A stretch of DNA of 64,000 nucleotides from Acidobacteriaceae bacterium. Lineage in GTDB: Bacteria > Acidobacteriota > Terriglobia > Terriglobales > Acidobacteriaceae. Below are positions 39,040 to 47,418 of the stretch, piece by piece. Made by a program: the position numbers and the translations under genes. The DNA lies in the NCBI GenBank assembly GCA_003134995.1, contig PLDC01000029.1, positions 62,001-126,000 on the forward strand. The letters run 5' to 3'. Below the pieces are notes generated by a model, which was given only the letters and a program-made list of their open reading frames with translations, had not been told where the DNA came from and did no database searches. Within the stretch, counting starts at the first letter, position 1, and every line of letters starts with the position of its first letter.

Positions 39040-40848
39040 TTGAGAGTGGTTTCCGCTTGGCAGACCATTAATCCTGTGGAGGGTTTCCTGAGGCGACTGC
39101 GGCTAGGTTCGTTGTTTGCGGCCTTGTTCGGGCTATTGGCGGTGCTTTGCGTGGGGCAGGACCAGGCTTCGCCGAATCCGGCTGCGCCGGCTGCGGTTGC
39201 TCAGGCTCCGGGTGCGCAGGGTCAGGCTCCGCAGAATCCTTCTACTCAGAGCCAATCCCAAGCGGGGCAGTCTTCTTCTAAGGATGCTAATAAGGAGGAA
39301 TCGGGGGATCCGGCGGATTTGCCTAAGGAGCCGGTTGCGCCTGCGAAGGTGCCTTCGCCGCAGGTGCCTAAGAATCCGGTGCCGCAGAATCAGTCGATGA
39401 TTTCGCTGGACAGCAGCGAGACGCTTTTTTCTGTGCTTACGGCTTTGAATGCTTGCGGGTACGATCAGGATGTGACTATTTCGGACGCTACGCGGAGCAA
39501 TGTGCGGGCTGAGGTGCAGAGGAATTTGCGGGACTCGGAAGCGGCCGAGGAGGCGCGGACGGCTTTGTGCGAGTTCTATCAGGGGCATAAGGCGTCGAAC
39601 GATCCGAATCGAAATTTGTCGCAGTATATTTCTTTGGCTTTGTATATGGATGGGCCTCCGCACTTTGCGCCGCGGGTGAAGGAGGATGATCTGCCTCCGG
39701 ATGCGTTTCAGATTACGGGGTTTGGGGCGCTGCTGGAGCGGTTTTACGAGAGCGCGAGGCTGCACTCGATCTGGGAGCGGCATCGTAGTGATTATGCGGC
39801 GGCGATGCGGCGGTATCATGAGCCGCTGGCTAAGATGGTGTTCGATACTGAGATTTATTTGAAGCAGCCTTCGTCGCAATATCTGGGACGGCGGTTTACG
39901 GTGTATCTGGATTTTATGGGGTCTCCGAATCAGACGGATGCGCGGAATTATGGGGCGGATTATTACGTGATCGTGTTTCCGGCTCCGGCGGGGTTGGGAG
40001 GCGCGTCCAGCTCGGGTTTGAAGATGGATCAGATCCGGCATACGTTTCTGCATTATGAGTTTGATCCGCTGGCGTCGAAGCATTACTCGTCGATCAAGCG
40101 GCTGGAGCCGCTCTTGCAATCGGTGAAGCGCGCGCCGCTGGAAGAGAGTTTTAAGACGGATATCTCGCTGCTGGTTACGGAATGCCTGATACGGGCGATT
40201 GAGATTCGGACGTCGGGAAATAAACAGACGGCGGAGGCGTTGCGGACTCAGGCGGTGGATGACACGGTGAAGCAGGGTTACATTCTTACGCGGACGTTTT
40301 ACGACGATATTGTGGCGTTTGAAAAAGATCCGGTGAACATTAAGGGAGTGTACGGCGACTTTCTGGAGAATATCGACGTAAAGAAAGAGGAGAAAGCGGC
40401 GGCGGAGGTGCAGTTCGCCAGTGCGGCTACGCCGGAGCTGGTAAGGTTGTCGCGTCCGGAGGAGCGGAGGATGCTGGTGACGGCGGAGAAACGGCTGGCG
40501 GCGGGCGATCCGAAGGGAGCGCAGGAGTTGGCACAGCAGGCTTTGGATAAGAAGATTGGAGATCAGGGGCGGGCGCTGTTTATTTTGGCGGAAGTGGCGG
40601 TGGCGAATAAGAATCGGGATGGAGCGCAGGATAGTTTTAAGAAGGCGATTGAGGCTTCGCAGGATCCTACGGTGGTGGGATGGTCGCACGTGTATCTGGG
40701 GCGGATTCTGGATATGAAGGAAGAGCGCGAGGCGGCGCTGCAGGAATATCGCGCGGCATTGGATGCTGGCGGAAAGTTGCCGGAGGTTCGGGCGGCGGCG
40801 GAGCGCGGGCTGGAGCAGGCTTATGAGCCTCCGGCTAAGGCGCAGTGA
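39040..40848 (+). CDS. Exported protein with C-terminal TPR repeats
   Basis: A 602-residue protein of unknown function. A membrane segment (about 22-40, GSLFAALFGLLAVLCVGQ) is followed by a low-complexity Ala/Gln/Pro linker (about 40-115), a middle domain of about 330 residues (ETLFSVLTALNACGYDQDVT at its start), and two to three TPR-like repeats at 485-590 (GDPKGAQELAQQALDKKIGD, RDGAQDSFKKAIEASQDP). HTFLHYEFDPLASKHY in the middle domain looks like a degenerate zinc-peptidase helix (H-x3-H), which is a weak suggestion only. The frame opens at a TTG; GTG at 39046 or 39076 are alternatives. It precedes a second TPR protein gene. Confidence 0.72.
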   Translation: MRVVSAWQTINPVEGFLRRLRLGSLFAALFGLLAVLCVGQDQASPNPAAPAAVAQAPGAQGQAPQNPSTQSQSQAGQSSSKDANKEESGDPADLPKEPVAPAKVPSPQVPKNPVPQNQSMISLDSSETLFSVLTALNACGYDQDVTISDATRSNVRAEVQRNLRDSEAAEEARTALCEFYQGHKASNDPNRNLSQYISLALYMDGPPHFAPRVKEDDLPPDAFQITGFGALLERFYESARLHSIWERHRSDYAAAMRRYHEPLAKMVFDTEIYLKQPSSQYLGRRFTVYLDFMGSPNQTDARNYGADYYVIVFPAPAGLGGASSSGLKMDQIRHTFLHYEFDPLASKHYSSIKRLEPLLQSVKRAPLEESFKTDISLLVTECLIRAIEIRTSGNKQTAEALRTQAVDDTVKQGYILTRTFYDDIVAFEKDPVNIKGVYGDFLENIDVKKEEKAAAEVQFASAATPELVRLSRPEERRMLVTAEKRLAAGDPKGAQELAQQALDKKIGDQGRALFILAEVAVANKNRDGAQDSFKKAIEASQDPTVVGWSHVYLGRILDMKEEREAALQEYRAALDAGGKLPEVRAAAERGLEQAYEPPAKAQ

Positions 40849-40864
40849 GGACATTGGGTAAGTT

Positions 40865-40942
40865 GGCAATTTAGTAATTTGGTAATTGAAGAACTAAAAT
40901 CCGTTTAATTACGCAATTACTAAATTTCCCAATTGCTAAATT
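40865..40942. repeat. Micro-repeat island with reverse-complement arms
   Basis: The left arm (40865-40887) repeats TTTAGTAATTTGGTAATT-like words, and the right arm (40908-40942) holds their near reverse complement (TTACTAAATTTCCCAATTGC). The two can form an AT-rich hairpin 15 bases before a TPR gene, with its AAGGAG site just outside. Confidence 0.65.
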
Positions 40943-40957
40943 TTTTAAGGAGAACGC

Positions 40958-41809
40958 ATGAGGCTTGCGGCGATTGTTGGTGCGGTGCTGATGATATCTA
41001 CGTGGGGATTATCGCAGAATGCTCAGAGCAACGCGCAGAGCGGCGACAAGGGCGCGGCGCAGAGTGCTCCGGCTGGGCAGGCGGCGGCGCCGGCAGGGAA
41101 GCGCCGGCCGATGGCTAAGACGCAAGAGGAATATGCCGCGTTCAATGCGGCGAATGCGTTGACGGATCCGGCGGCGCAGGAGAAGGCGGCGAACGATTTT
41201 GCCGTGAAGTTTCCGGACAGCGAGTTGCGCGTGCTGATTTACAAGTCGGTGATGCACGGGTACCAGCAGGCCAACAATCTCGACAAGATGATGGAAATGT
41301 CGCAAAAAGTTTTGGGCTATGACGCGGATGACCCGGAGGCTCTGATTATCGCCGCGCAAGTTCTGGCGGAGCGCACGCGGGATACTGACCTGGACAAGGC
41401 TGACCGCCTGGCGGAGGCTAGAAAAGATGCGCAGCGCGCGCTGGTTACGGTGGATACGGATGTTCCGAGCGCGGGTTACGCGCCGGAGCAGTTGACCGCG
41501 TACAAGAGCTTCATACGCTCTGAGGCTTACGAAATTTCAGGAACGCTGGATTACAACGCGAAGGCGTGGGGAGATGCGGAGACGAATTTGAAGAAGTCGA
41601 TTGAGGCTTATCCGCAGCAGGTGGATCCGATTGCGGTGTTCCGGCTATCGGTGGCGCTGGATATGCAGAATAAATATCCGGAGGCGCTGAAGTACGCAAA
41701 CCAGGCGGTGGATTCGACAAAAGAAGGCACGCCTGCTGGGGACGCGGCGCGGAAAGAGAAGGATCGGTTGACGCAGTTGACCGGGAGCGGGGCGCCTCCG
41801 GCGAAGTAG
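40958..41809 (+). CDS. Exported TPR-repeat protein
   Basis: A 283-residue protein with a signal peptide (about 1-23, MRLAAIVGAVLMISTWGLSQ), a low-complexity Ala/Gln/Gly stretch, and helical TPR-like repeats throughout (LTDPAAQEKAANDFAVKFPD, NLDKMMEMSQKVLGYDADDP, AWGDAETNLKKSIEAYPQQV, ALDMQNKYPEALKYANQAVD). Tetratricopeptide repeats scaffold protein complexes; the partner is not known. The ATG has AAGGAGAACGC directly ahead. It follows the larger TPR protein and may share its pathway. Confidence 0.8.
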   Translation: MRLAAIVGAVLMISTWGLSQNAQSNAQSGDKGAAQSAPAGQAAAPAGKRRPMAKTQEEYAAFNAANALTDPAAQEKAANDFAVKFPDSELRVLIYKSVMHGYQQANNLDKMMEMSQKVLGYDADDPEALIIAAQVLAERTRDTDLDKADRLAEARKDAQRALVTVDTDVPSAGYAPEQLTAYKSFIRSEAYEISGTLDYNAKAWGDAETNLKKSIEAYPQQVDPIAVFRLSVALDMQNKYPEALKYANQAVDSTKEGTPAGDAARKEKDRLTQLTGSGAPPAK

Positions 41810-41854
41810 TAGACGGAGCTGATTGCGGAAAAATGCGTTACCAATGCGGGGCCG

Positions 41855-41922
41855 GACCACCGGGGCTAAAGCCCTGATTGATTTCAGGAGCTTTACGCGG
41901 CGCTGAAGCGCCGCTCTTCCAC
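41855..41922 (+). repeat. REP-like element, copy A
   Basis: The element combines the palindromes GGGGCTAAAGCCC and GCGGCGCTGAAGCGCCGC and ends CTCTTCCAC. The second half is identical to that at 49153-49220. It stands in the 290-base gap before rnc. Confidence 0.75.
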
Positions 41923-41932
41923 GGCGCTGCAT

Positions 41933-41969
41933 GCCACGAGTTGCGTGCCATGAGTTGCGTGCCACGGGA
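41933..41969 (+). repeat. 14-bp tandem repeat before rnc
   Basis: GCCACGAGTTGCGT, GCCATGAGTTGCGT and the partial GCCACGGGA follow one another directly. Confidence 0.6.
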
Positions 41970-42102
41970 CTGCATGTTTTTTTAGTTTCCCCGCAGCCTC
42001 TGAAGGTTGTTAATTTTTCTAGCTCGGCGGAGCGGCTGAAGACGAGCCCTTCCCGAGCAAAAATTTATGCAGAACGGCCGATAGTATTTTTGCATCTCCA
42101 TC

Positions 42103-42891
42103 ATGAGAGAACGGGAAATCACTGGGCTGGAGGCGGCGTTGGGCTACCAGTTTCGCCGCCGTGCGGTGATTGAGCAGGCCCTTACTCACAGTTCGCAGGC
42201 GCGCGAGCAAGAGTCGCAGCAGGCGGGTGAGAGCAAGCACCGAGTCAATGACAACGAGCAGCTGGAATTTCTGGGTGATGCGATTCTGGCTCTCGTTACC
42301 AGCGAAGAATTGTTTCAGCGGTTTCCGCAGTTTCGCGAAGGGGAGCTTTCGAAACTGCGCGCGCATGTTGTGAGTGAGCGGCATCTGATTCGGGTGGCGC
42401 AGCAATTGGAGTTGGGAGAGTATCTCCGGTTGGGACGGGGCGAGGAGAAAAGCGGAGGGCGCGGCAAGACGGCTTTGCTGGTGGATGCTTTGGAAGCGAT
42501 TCTGGCGGCGATCTACCTGGACGGGGGAATGGAGCCTGCTCGCGAATTTATTTTGCGGGAGATTCTGGCGCCCGAGCTGGAGCGCATGGAACGCGAGGGC
42601 GGCGCGCTTCCCATGAACGATTTCAAATCGGCTCTGCAGGAAACTTTGCAGGGATTGGGTATGGCGCAGCCGTCATATGTGCTGGTCGAGGAAGCGGGGC
42701 CGGAGCACAGGAAAACGTTTACGGTGGAAGTGCGTCTTAACGGGAAGAACGGTGAAGGCCGAGCGGAGTTTGTGGGACGAGCGCAGGGTTCTACGAAGAA
42801 GACGGCGGAGCAGGATGCGGCGCGGCAGTTGCTGGCTTATCTGGCTTCGCGGACGGAGCCCGCAGGAACGAAGCAGGCGCGAAGTAAATGA
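42103..42891 (+). CDS. rnc: Ribonuclease III
   Basis: A 262-residue double-strand-specific RNase processing rRNA precursors and structured RNAs. The signature NEQLEFLGDAILALVTSEEL and the acids in GKTALLVDALEAILAAIYLD are present. The C-terminal dsRBD covers about 170-245 (DFKSALQETLQGLGMAQPSY, GSTKKTAEQDAARQLLAYLA). The ATG lies after a long gap with REP and tandem repeats and without a clear ribosome-binding site. The stop overlaps the first signal peptidase gene by ATGA. Confidence 0.96.
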   Translation: MREREITGLEAALGYQFRRRAVIEQALTHSSQAREQESQQAGESKHRVNDNEQLEFLGDAILALVTSEELFQRFPQFREGELSKLRAHVVSERHLIRVAQQLELGEYLRLGRGEEKSGGRGKTALLVDALEAILAAIYLDGGMEPAREFILREILAPELERMEREGGALPMNDFKSALQETLQGLGMAQPSYVLVEEAGPEHRKTFTVEVRLNGKNGEGRAEFVGRAQGSTKKTAEQDAARQLLAYLASRTEPAGTKQARSK

Positions 42892-43814
42892 ATTCTCCAG
42901 CAGTACATTTAGCGGACGGGGGTTCCCCGGATGAACATACTCCGGCGAGCGCTGCTGCGGACGAGCCTTCTTCCGATGCGCGCACTCCAGGCGAGCCTTT
43001 GCCCGAGGAGCAGTCCGCAGTAGAACCGCCCACAGTAGCGCAGCCCGCTGGCGGTAATGTTTCGCCTGTCCAAAAGAAACCGGTTTCAGCGGGAACAGAT
43101 GTGAGCAGTTCGTTGCAGTCGCTGATGGGGACGGTGGTGATCGCGGTGTTTGTGATCACATTCATCGTACAAGCGTTTCAGATTCCTTCTCCATCCATGG
43201 AGAATACGCTGCTGGTAGGCGATTACCTGCTGGTGAATAAGCTGTGCTACGGGGGCGGCAGCGTCGCCGATTACTTCATGCCTTACCGGCGTGTGCGGCG
43301 CGGAGACATCGTCGTTTTTCATTATCCGGTAAACCCGGCGCAGCATTTTGTGAAGCGCGTGGTTGGTGTTCCCGGAGACCGGGTGCGGCTGATCAATAAA
43401 CAAGTTTTTGTGAACGGCGTGGCATTGAAGGAGCCTTACGCGCGCTTCATCCGACCTTCGAATGATTTGTTTCGCGATAATTTTCCCCGGCTGGATGTTT
43501 CACCGGGCGAAACTCCGGAGTGGTGGCTGCAATTGCGAAAGCTGGTCGAAGATGGCCAGTTGATCGTTCCCGAAGGACACTATTTTGTGATGGGAGACAA
43601 TCGGGACGACAGCTACGACAGTCGATATTGGGGGTTTGTGCCGCAAGCCAATATTATTGGGCGGCCGCTCCTGATTTACTGGTCGGTGAAAGAAACCGAG
43701 CCGGATGTTACTGCGCCCTCGTCCATGGGCGATAAGCTGTATCATTTTGCTTATGCGATTACGCATATCTTTCAGATCACGCGCTGGAACCGTACGTTGC
43801 GCCTGGTTAGGTGA
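42888..43814 (+). CDS. lepB: Signal peptidase I, first copy
   Basis: A 308-residue type I leader peptidase. After about 75 hydrophilic, Pro/Glu/Ser-rich residues comes one membrane helix (about 80-97, LMGTVVIAVFVITFIVQAF), then the catalytic serine in IPSPSMENTLLVGDYLLVNK, the lysine in HFVKRVVGVPGDRVRL, and boxes D/E in YFVMGDNRDDSYDSRYWGFV. Ser/Lys catalysis cuts signal peptides on the outer face of the inner membrane. The long N-terminal extension is absent in the adjacent copy. Confidence 0.95.
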   Translation: MNSPAVHLADGGSPDEHTPASAAADEPSSDARTPGEPLPEEQSAVEPPTVAQPAGGNVSPVQKKPVSAGTDVSSSLQSLMGTVVIAVFVITFIVQAFQIPSPSMENTLLVGDYLLVNKLCYGGGSVADYFMPYRRVRRGDIVVFHYPVNPAQHFVKRVVGVPGDRVRLINKQVFVNGVALKEPYARFIRPSNDLFRDNFPRLDVSPGETPEWWLQLRKLVEDGQLIVPEGHYFVMGDNRDDSYDSRYWGFVPQANIIGRPLLIYWSVKETEPDVTAPSSMGDKLYHFAYAITHIFQITRWNRTLRLVR

Positions 43815-43820
43815 AACAGA

Positions 43821-43856
43821 TTTGGTAATTGGGTAATTTAGTAATTTGGTAATTTG
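43821..43856. repeat. AT-rich micro-repeat between the two signal peptidase genes
   Basis: Four near-copies of GGTAATTT/GTAATTTG stand head to tail. The word is the same as in the left arm at 40865, but no reverse-complement arm follows. Confidence 0.6.
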
Positions 43857-43911
43857 AAACTGCAGTCCGATTCTCTTTAGGACCTGATCAACGAGATTGG
43901 ATGGGTAGATA

Positions 43912-44706
43912 GTGGCTAAGAAAGACGGCAAGGCGAAAGACAACGCGAAGGCTGAGGTCGACGAAAAACCGAGCGAGACTACAGTGGAGTTTCTGGCCTC
44001 GCTGGCCGCGGTGCTGGTGACGGGACTCTTCATCATCACATTCGTCGTACAGGCGTTTGAGATTCCTTCGAGTTCGATGGAGGAAACGCTGCTGATCGGC
44101 GACCACGTTTTTGTGAACCGGATTCAGTTTGCGCCGAAGACTTTGTGGACGGGACCTCTGTTGCCTTATCGCGAGGTGCGGCACGGCGACATTGTGGTGT
44201 TTCTGCATCCGGATGCGGCTTATCTGGGTACGTACGTGGTGAAACGCATCATGGGTTTGCCGGGCGACCGCATTCACCTGATTAATGGCGTCGTTTATCG
44301 AAACGGCGAAAAGCTGGACGAGCCGTACATCGATCATGACAAGGACGAGCCGAACGATCGCTATCGCAACAGTTTTCCTGCCGTGGCTCCGGAGGATCCG
44401 AATATTTCTCCGAGGTGGGAGACAGAGTTGCCGTCTTACATTCAGAATGGCGACCTGGTGGTCCCTCCGGGGCATTACTTCGCGATGGGCGATCACCGGG
44501 GCGTCAGCCTGGATAGCCGCTACTGGGGATTCATCCCGCAGGAAAATATAATCGGACGGCCCATGTTTATTTACTGGTCATTCGAGACGCCTGCTGATCA
44601 ATATACGAAGACTGGCTTCGGCGACAGGATTGGTTTTCTGGCGCATACTGTGCTGCACTTCTTTGACGAGACACGCTGGGGGCGAACGCTGAAAAGGGTG
44701 CAGTGA
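43912..44706 (+). CDS. lepB: Signal peptidase I, second copy
   Basis: A 264-residue leader peptidase paralogous to the preceding gene. The membrane helix is at about 22-42, catalytic Ser in IPSSSMEETLLIGDHVFVNR, Lys in YVVKRIMGLPGDRIHL, and YFAMGDHRGVSLDSRYWGFI at the C-terminal box, in which the usual GDNRxxS is GDHRGVS. Translation starts at GTG. The stop overlaps the AsmA-like gene by GTGA. Two tandem copies with different N-termini may serve different substrates. Confidence 0.94.
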   Translation: MAKKDGKAKDNAKAEVDEKPSETTVEFLASLAAVLVTGLFIITFVVQAFEIPSSSMEETLLIGDHVFVNRIQFAPKTLWTGPLLPYREVRHGDIVVFLHPDAAYLGTYVVKRIMGLPGDRIHLINGVVYRNGEKLDEPYIDHDKDEPNDRYRNSFPAVAPEDPNISPRWETELPSYIQNGDLVVPPGHYFAMGDHRGVSLDSRYWGFIPQENIIGRPMFIYWSFETPADQYTKTGFGDRIGFLAHTVLHFFDETRWGRTLKRVQ

Positions 44707-47300
44707 AGAATTTTTCCTCCAAGCGGTGGGTTGCGACTGCGGCAGTAGTAATTCTGCTGGCATTGTTTCTGGTGCGTCCGGGTGTGTCGCGGCTGAAGGC
44801 GCGCATTGCGAACTCGATCAGCCTCGCTGTGGCGCGTCCGGTTGAGATTGGTTCGGTCCATCTTCGTTTTCTGCCGCGACCTGGTTTCGATCTCGACAAT
44901 CTGATCATCTACGAAGATCCAGAATTTGGCGCGGAGCCCATGCTGCGCGCGCCGGAAGTTGCGGCCGTGGTGCGGATCACTTCGCTGTTGCGGGGACGGT
45001 TGGACATTGCGCGCCTGGAGTTGACTGAGCCTAGTTTGAATCTCGTGCGGCGTGCTGACGGGCGCTGGAACCTGGAAGCACTGCTAGAGCGAAGCGAGCG
45101 AAATCCGCTGGCGCCGACAGGGAAATCGAAATCTGAAGCACGCCCGGGTTTTCCATACATTGAAGCAAGTGCGGGGCGCATTAATTTCAAAGCGGGGCAG
45201 GAGAAAAAACCGTACGCGCTGCTGAACGCGGACTTCGCGCTGTGGCAGGAATCGGAGAACACATGGGGAGTGCGGCTGAAAGCAGAACCGCTGCGCACCG
45301 ACATGAATCTGACCGACACTGGCTTGCTGAGGATGAATGGGACATGGCAGCGGGCGGGGAGCCTGCGCGAAACTCCGCTGCAGTTCAGCATGGAGTGGGA
45401 CCGGGCGCAACTGGGGCAACTGACCAAGTTGGTATCAGGAGACGATAAAGGCTGGCGCGGAGAAGTTCAGCTGAACGCTACGCTGAGCGGCATTCCCGCA
45501 GCTCTGCGGGTTGCGACCGATACGTCCATTCAGGACTTTCATCGCTATGACATTCCGAGCAGTGAGGGGCTGCGGTTGAGGGCGCATTGCGATGCGAGGT
45601 ATAGCTCTGCGGAACGTGTGATGCATGAGATTTTCTGTACTGCGCCGGTGGGCGACGGCATGATTACACTGCGCGGCGATGCGGGGCTGCCGGAAGTGCA
45701 CGAGGTGGATTTGTCGTTGAACGTTGAGAGTGTTCCGGTCCGTGCGGTGGGACAACTGGCTCGACGTGCGAAGAAGGATTTGCCGGCGGATCTTGTTTCT
45801 TCCGGAAGCGTGCAAGGCAACTTCACAGTGCGAGAAGATGGGACGGCGCTGCGAAGAGCCGAGTTTCGAGGACGCGGTGAGATTGTTGATCTTCGCTTGC
45901 AATCGACGAGCAACAAAGTGGAATTCGCTCCGGGAAACGTGCCGTTGGTGTTGAGTTCGGAGCGAACTGGAGCTCATGTTTCATCGAAGGGAAGGTCGGT
46001 TCACCGGTTCGATGCCGAGAATTTGTCGTTGACGAACGAGTTGCGTCTTGAGTGCGGACCTTTTGCTGTGGCTCTGGGACGGCCTTTGGCGGCGCAGGCG
46101 CGAGGCTGGGTGACGCGGTCAGGATACGGGTTCGCGATTCGCGGAGAAGGGGAAGTCTCGCACATTTTGCGATTGGCCAATCTGGCGGGGCTTCCGGCGG
46201 TGAAGGCGGGTGTGGAGGGAGTGGCAGAGATAGAGTTGCAGGTCGCTGGATCGTGGGCGGAAAGCGTAACGGGAAACGCAACGGGCTTTTCTCCGCCGGA
46301 GGTAACTGGAACGGCGCAACTGCACAATGTTCGCGCTCCGGTGCGGGGAGTGAGTGAGCCGGTTGAAATTTCTTCTGCGGAATTGGAACTGTTGCCGGAT
46401 GAAGTGCGCGTGAGAAGGTTGAGCGCGCAGGCCGCCGACGCGCACTGGACTGGGTCTATGGCTTTTCCGCGTGGTTGCGGAACGCCGGGAGCGTGCCTGG
46501 TCCGTTTCGATTTGAATGTTGAAGAGATGAATCTGAGCGAGTTGGCTGAGTGGCTGAGTTCGCAGCCGAGCCAGCGCCGCTGGTATCAGGTGCTTACTTC
46601 CGTCGAGCCGACTGCGCCGACTTTTCTGCAAAACCTGCGGGCTTCGGGCAAGGTGAATGCCGGGCGATTGCTGATTCACGATCTGGTTGCGAATCGGGTT
46701 TCGGCGGCGCTTGACCTGGAACGCGGGAAGCTGAAGATTTCTGATTTGCGCGCGGATTTGCTGGGGGGAAAACATCGCGGCGATTGGCAGGCGGATTTTA
46801 CTGGGGAGTCTCCGGCTTATGTGGGAAGCGGAACTTTGACCGGCATTTCGTTGCAGCAGTTGGCGGATGCGATGCATGATCCGTGGATTTCTGGAACGGC
46901 TGGCGGAACCTACCGGATCACGGCGTCGGGCGCGGAGTCTGGGGCATTCTGGGAATCGGCTGAAGGCGGGTTGCAGTTCGATCTGCGAGACGGAGAGTTG
47001 TCTCATATTTCGCTCGCTGGTGATGAAGGACCTTTGCGCATCGCGCGCTGGCAGGGGCGCGCGCGGCTGACTGGCGCGAAGATCGAGGTTGAAAAAGGGA
47101 AATTGGTTTCTCCTACGGAAGCGTTTGAGATTGGCGGGACTGCTTCGCTGGGGCAGGTGCTGGATTTCAAACTTGCGCGGAGTGCGGATGTGAAATCGGC
47201 ACATGCGAGTGCGGTTGCTTACAGCATCACGGGCACTTTGGCGGAGCCGCTTGTGGTGGTGAGTTCGACGCCTGAGACGCAGGCGGAGTTGAAGCCGTAG
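44703..47300 (+). CDS. AsmA-family envelope protein
   Basis: An 865-residue protein anchored by an N-terminal membrane helix (about 9-27, ATAAVVILLALFLVR) with most of its length in the periplasm. The N-terminal AsmA-type module is visible in PVEIGSVHLRFLPRPGFDLD and LDIARLELTEPSLNLVRRAD. A C-terminal AsmA_2-like region ends LVSPTEAFEIGGTASLGQVL. AsmA/TamB-like proteins are long lipid-conducting or assembly bridges between the two membranes. It begins at GTG overlapping the second signal peptidase stop, closing the rnc-lepB-lepB-asmA string. Confidence 0.85.
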   Translation: MKNFSSKRWVATAAVVILLALFLVRPGVSRLKARIANSISLAVARPVEIGSVHLRFLPRPGFDLDNLIIYEDPEFGAEPMLRAPEVAAVVRITSLLRGRLDIARLELTEPSLNLVRRADGRWNLEALLERSERNPLAPTGKSKSEARPGFPYIEASAGRINFKAGQEKKPYALLNADFALWQESENTWGVRLKAEPLRTDMNLTDTGLLRMNGTWQRAGSLRETPLQFSMEWDRAQLGQLTKLVSGDDKGWRGEVQLNATLSGIPAALRVATDTSIQDFHRYDIPSSEGLRLRAHCDARYSSAERVMHEIFCTAPVGDGMITLRGDAGLPEVHEVDLSLNVESVPVRAVGQLARRAKKDLPADLVSSGSVQGNFTVREDGTALRRAEFRGRGEIVDLRLQSTSNKVEFAPGNVPLVLSSERTGAHVSSKGRSVHRFDAENLSLTNELRLECGPFAVALGRPLAAQARGWVTRSGYGFAIRGEGEVSHILRLANLAGLPAVKAGVEGVAEIELQVAGSWAESVTGNATGFSPPEVTGTAQLHNVRAPVRGVSEPVEISSAELELLPDEVRVRRLSAQAADAHWTGSMAFPRGCGTPGACLVRFDLNVEEMNLSELAEWLSSQPSQRRWYQVLTSVEPTAPTFLQNLRASGKVNAGRLLIHDLVANRVSAALDLERGKLKISDLRADLLGGKHRGDWQADFTGESPAYVGSGTLTGISLQQLADAMHDPWISGTAGGTYRITASGAESGAFWESAEGGLQFDLRDGELSHISLAGDEGPLRIARWQGRARLTGAKIEVEKGKLVSPTEAFEIGGTASLGQVLDFKLARSADVKSAHASAVAYSITGTLAEPLVVVSSTPETQAELKP

Positions 47301-47321
47301 GGTTCGGCTAGAGCGACCTCA

Positions 47322-47379
47322 GGGGCTGAAGCTCCTTTTCATTCTTGCGCTAAAGGGCACGACTGAAGTCGTGCCCTTC
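47322..47379. terminator. Double terminator between convergent genes
   Basis: AGGGGCT-GA-AGCTCCT followed by TTTT (47322-47340) ends the asmA string. A perfect 11-bp stem AAGGGCACGAC/GTCGTGCCCTT with TGAA loop (47354-47379) follows and can work on either strand, in front of the amidohydrolase end. The TGAA-loop form is shared with the REP-like elements. Confidence 0.75.
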
Positions 47380-47418
47380 CCTAGCCTCCTCCCGGAGTTC
47401 TTCTCGGCTTCGATCCGA

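Noticed and set aside
39133-40869. 578-codon minus-strand frame opposite the TPR gene
   Set aside because: The translation is almost only Arg, Leu, His, Pro and Ile in monotonous mixture, as expected for the antisense of a biased codon set; no motif or ribosome-binding site.
46119-47204. 361-codon minus-strand frame inside the AsmA-like gene
   Set aside because: Arg/Ser/Gln-rich shadow of a gene with signal anchor, overlap and family motifs.
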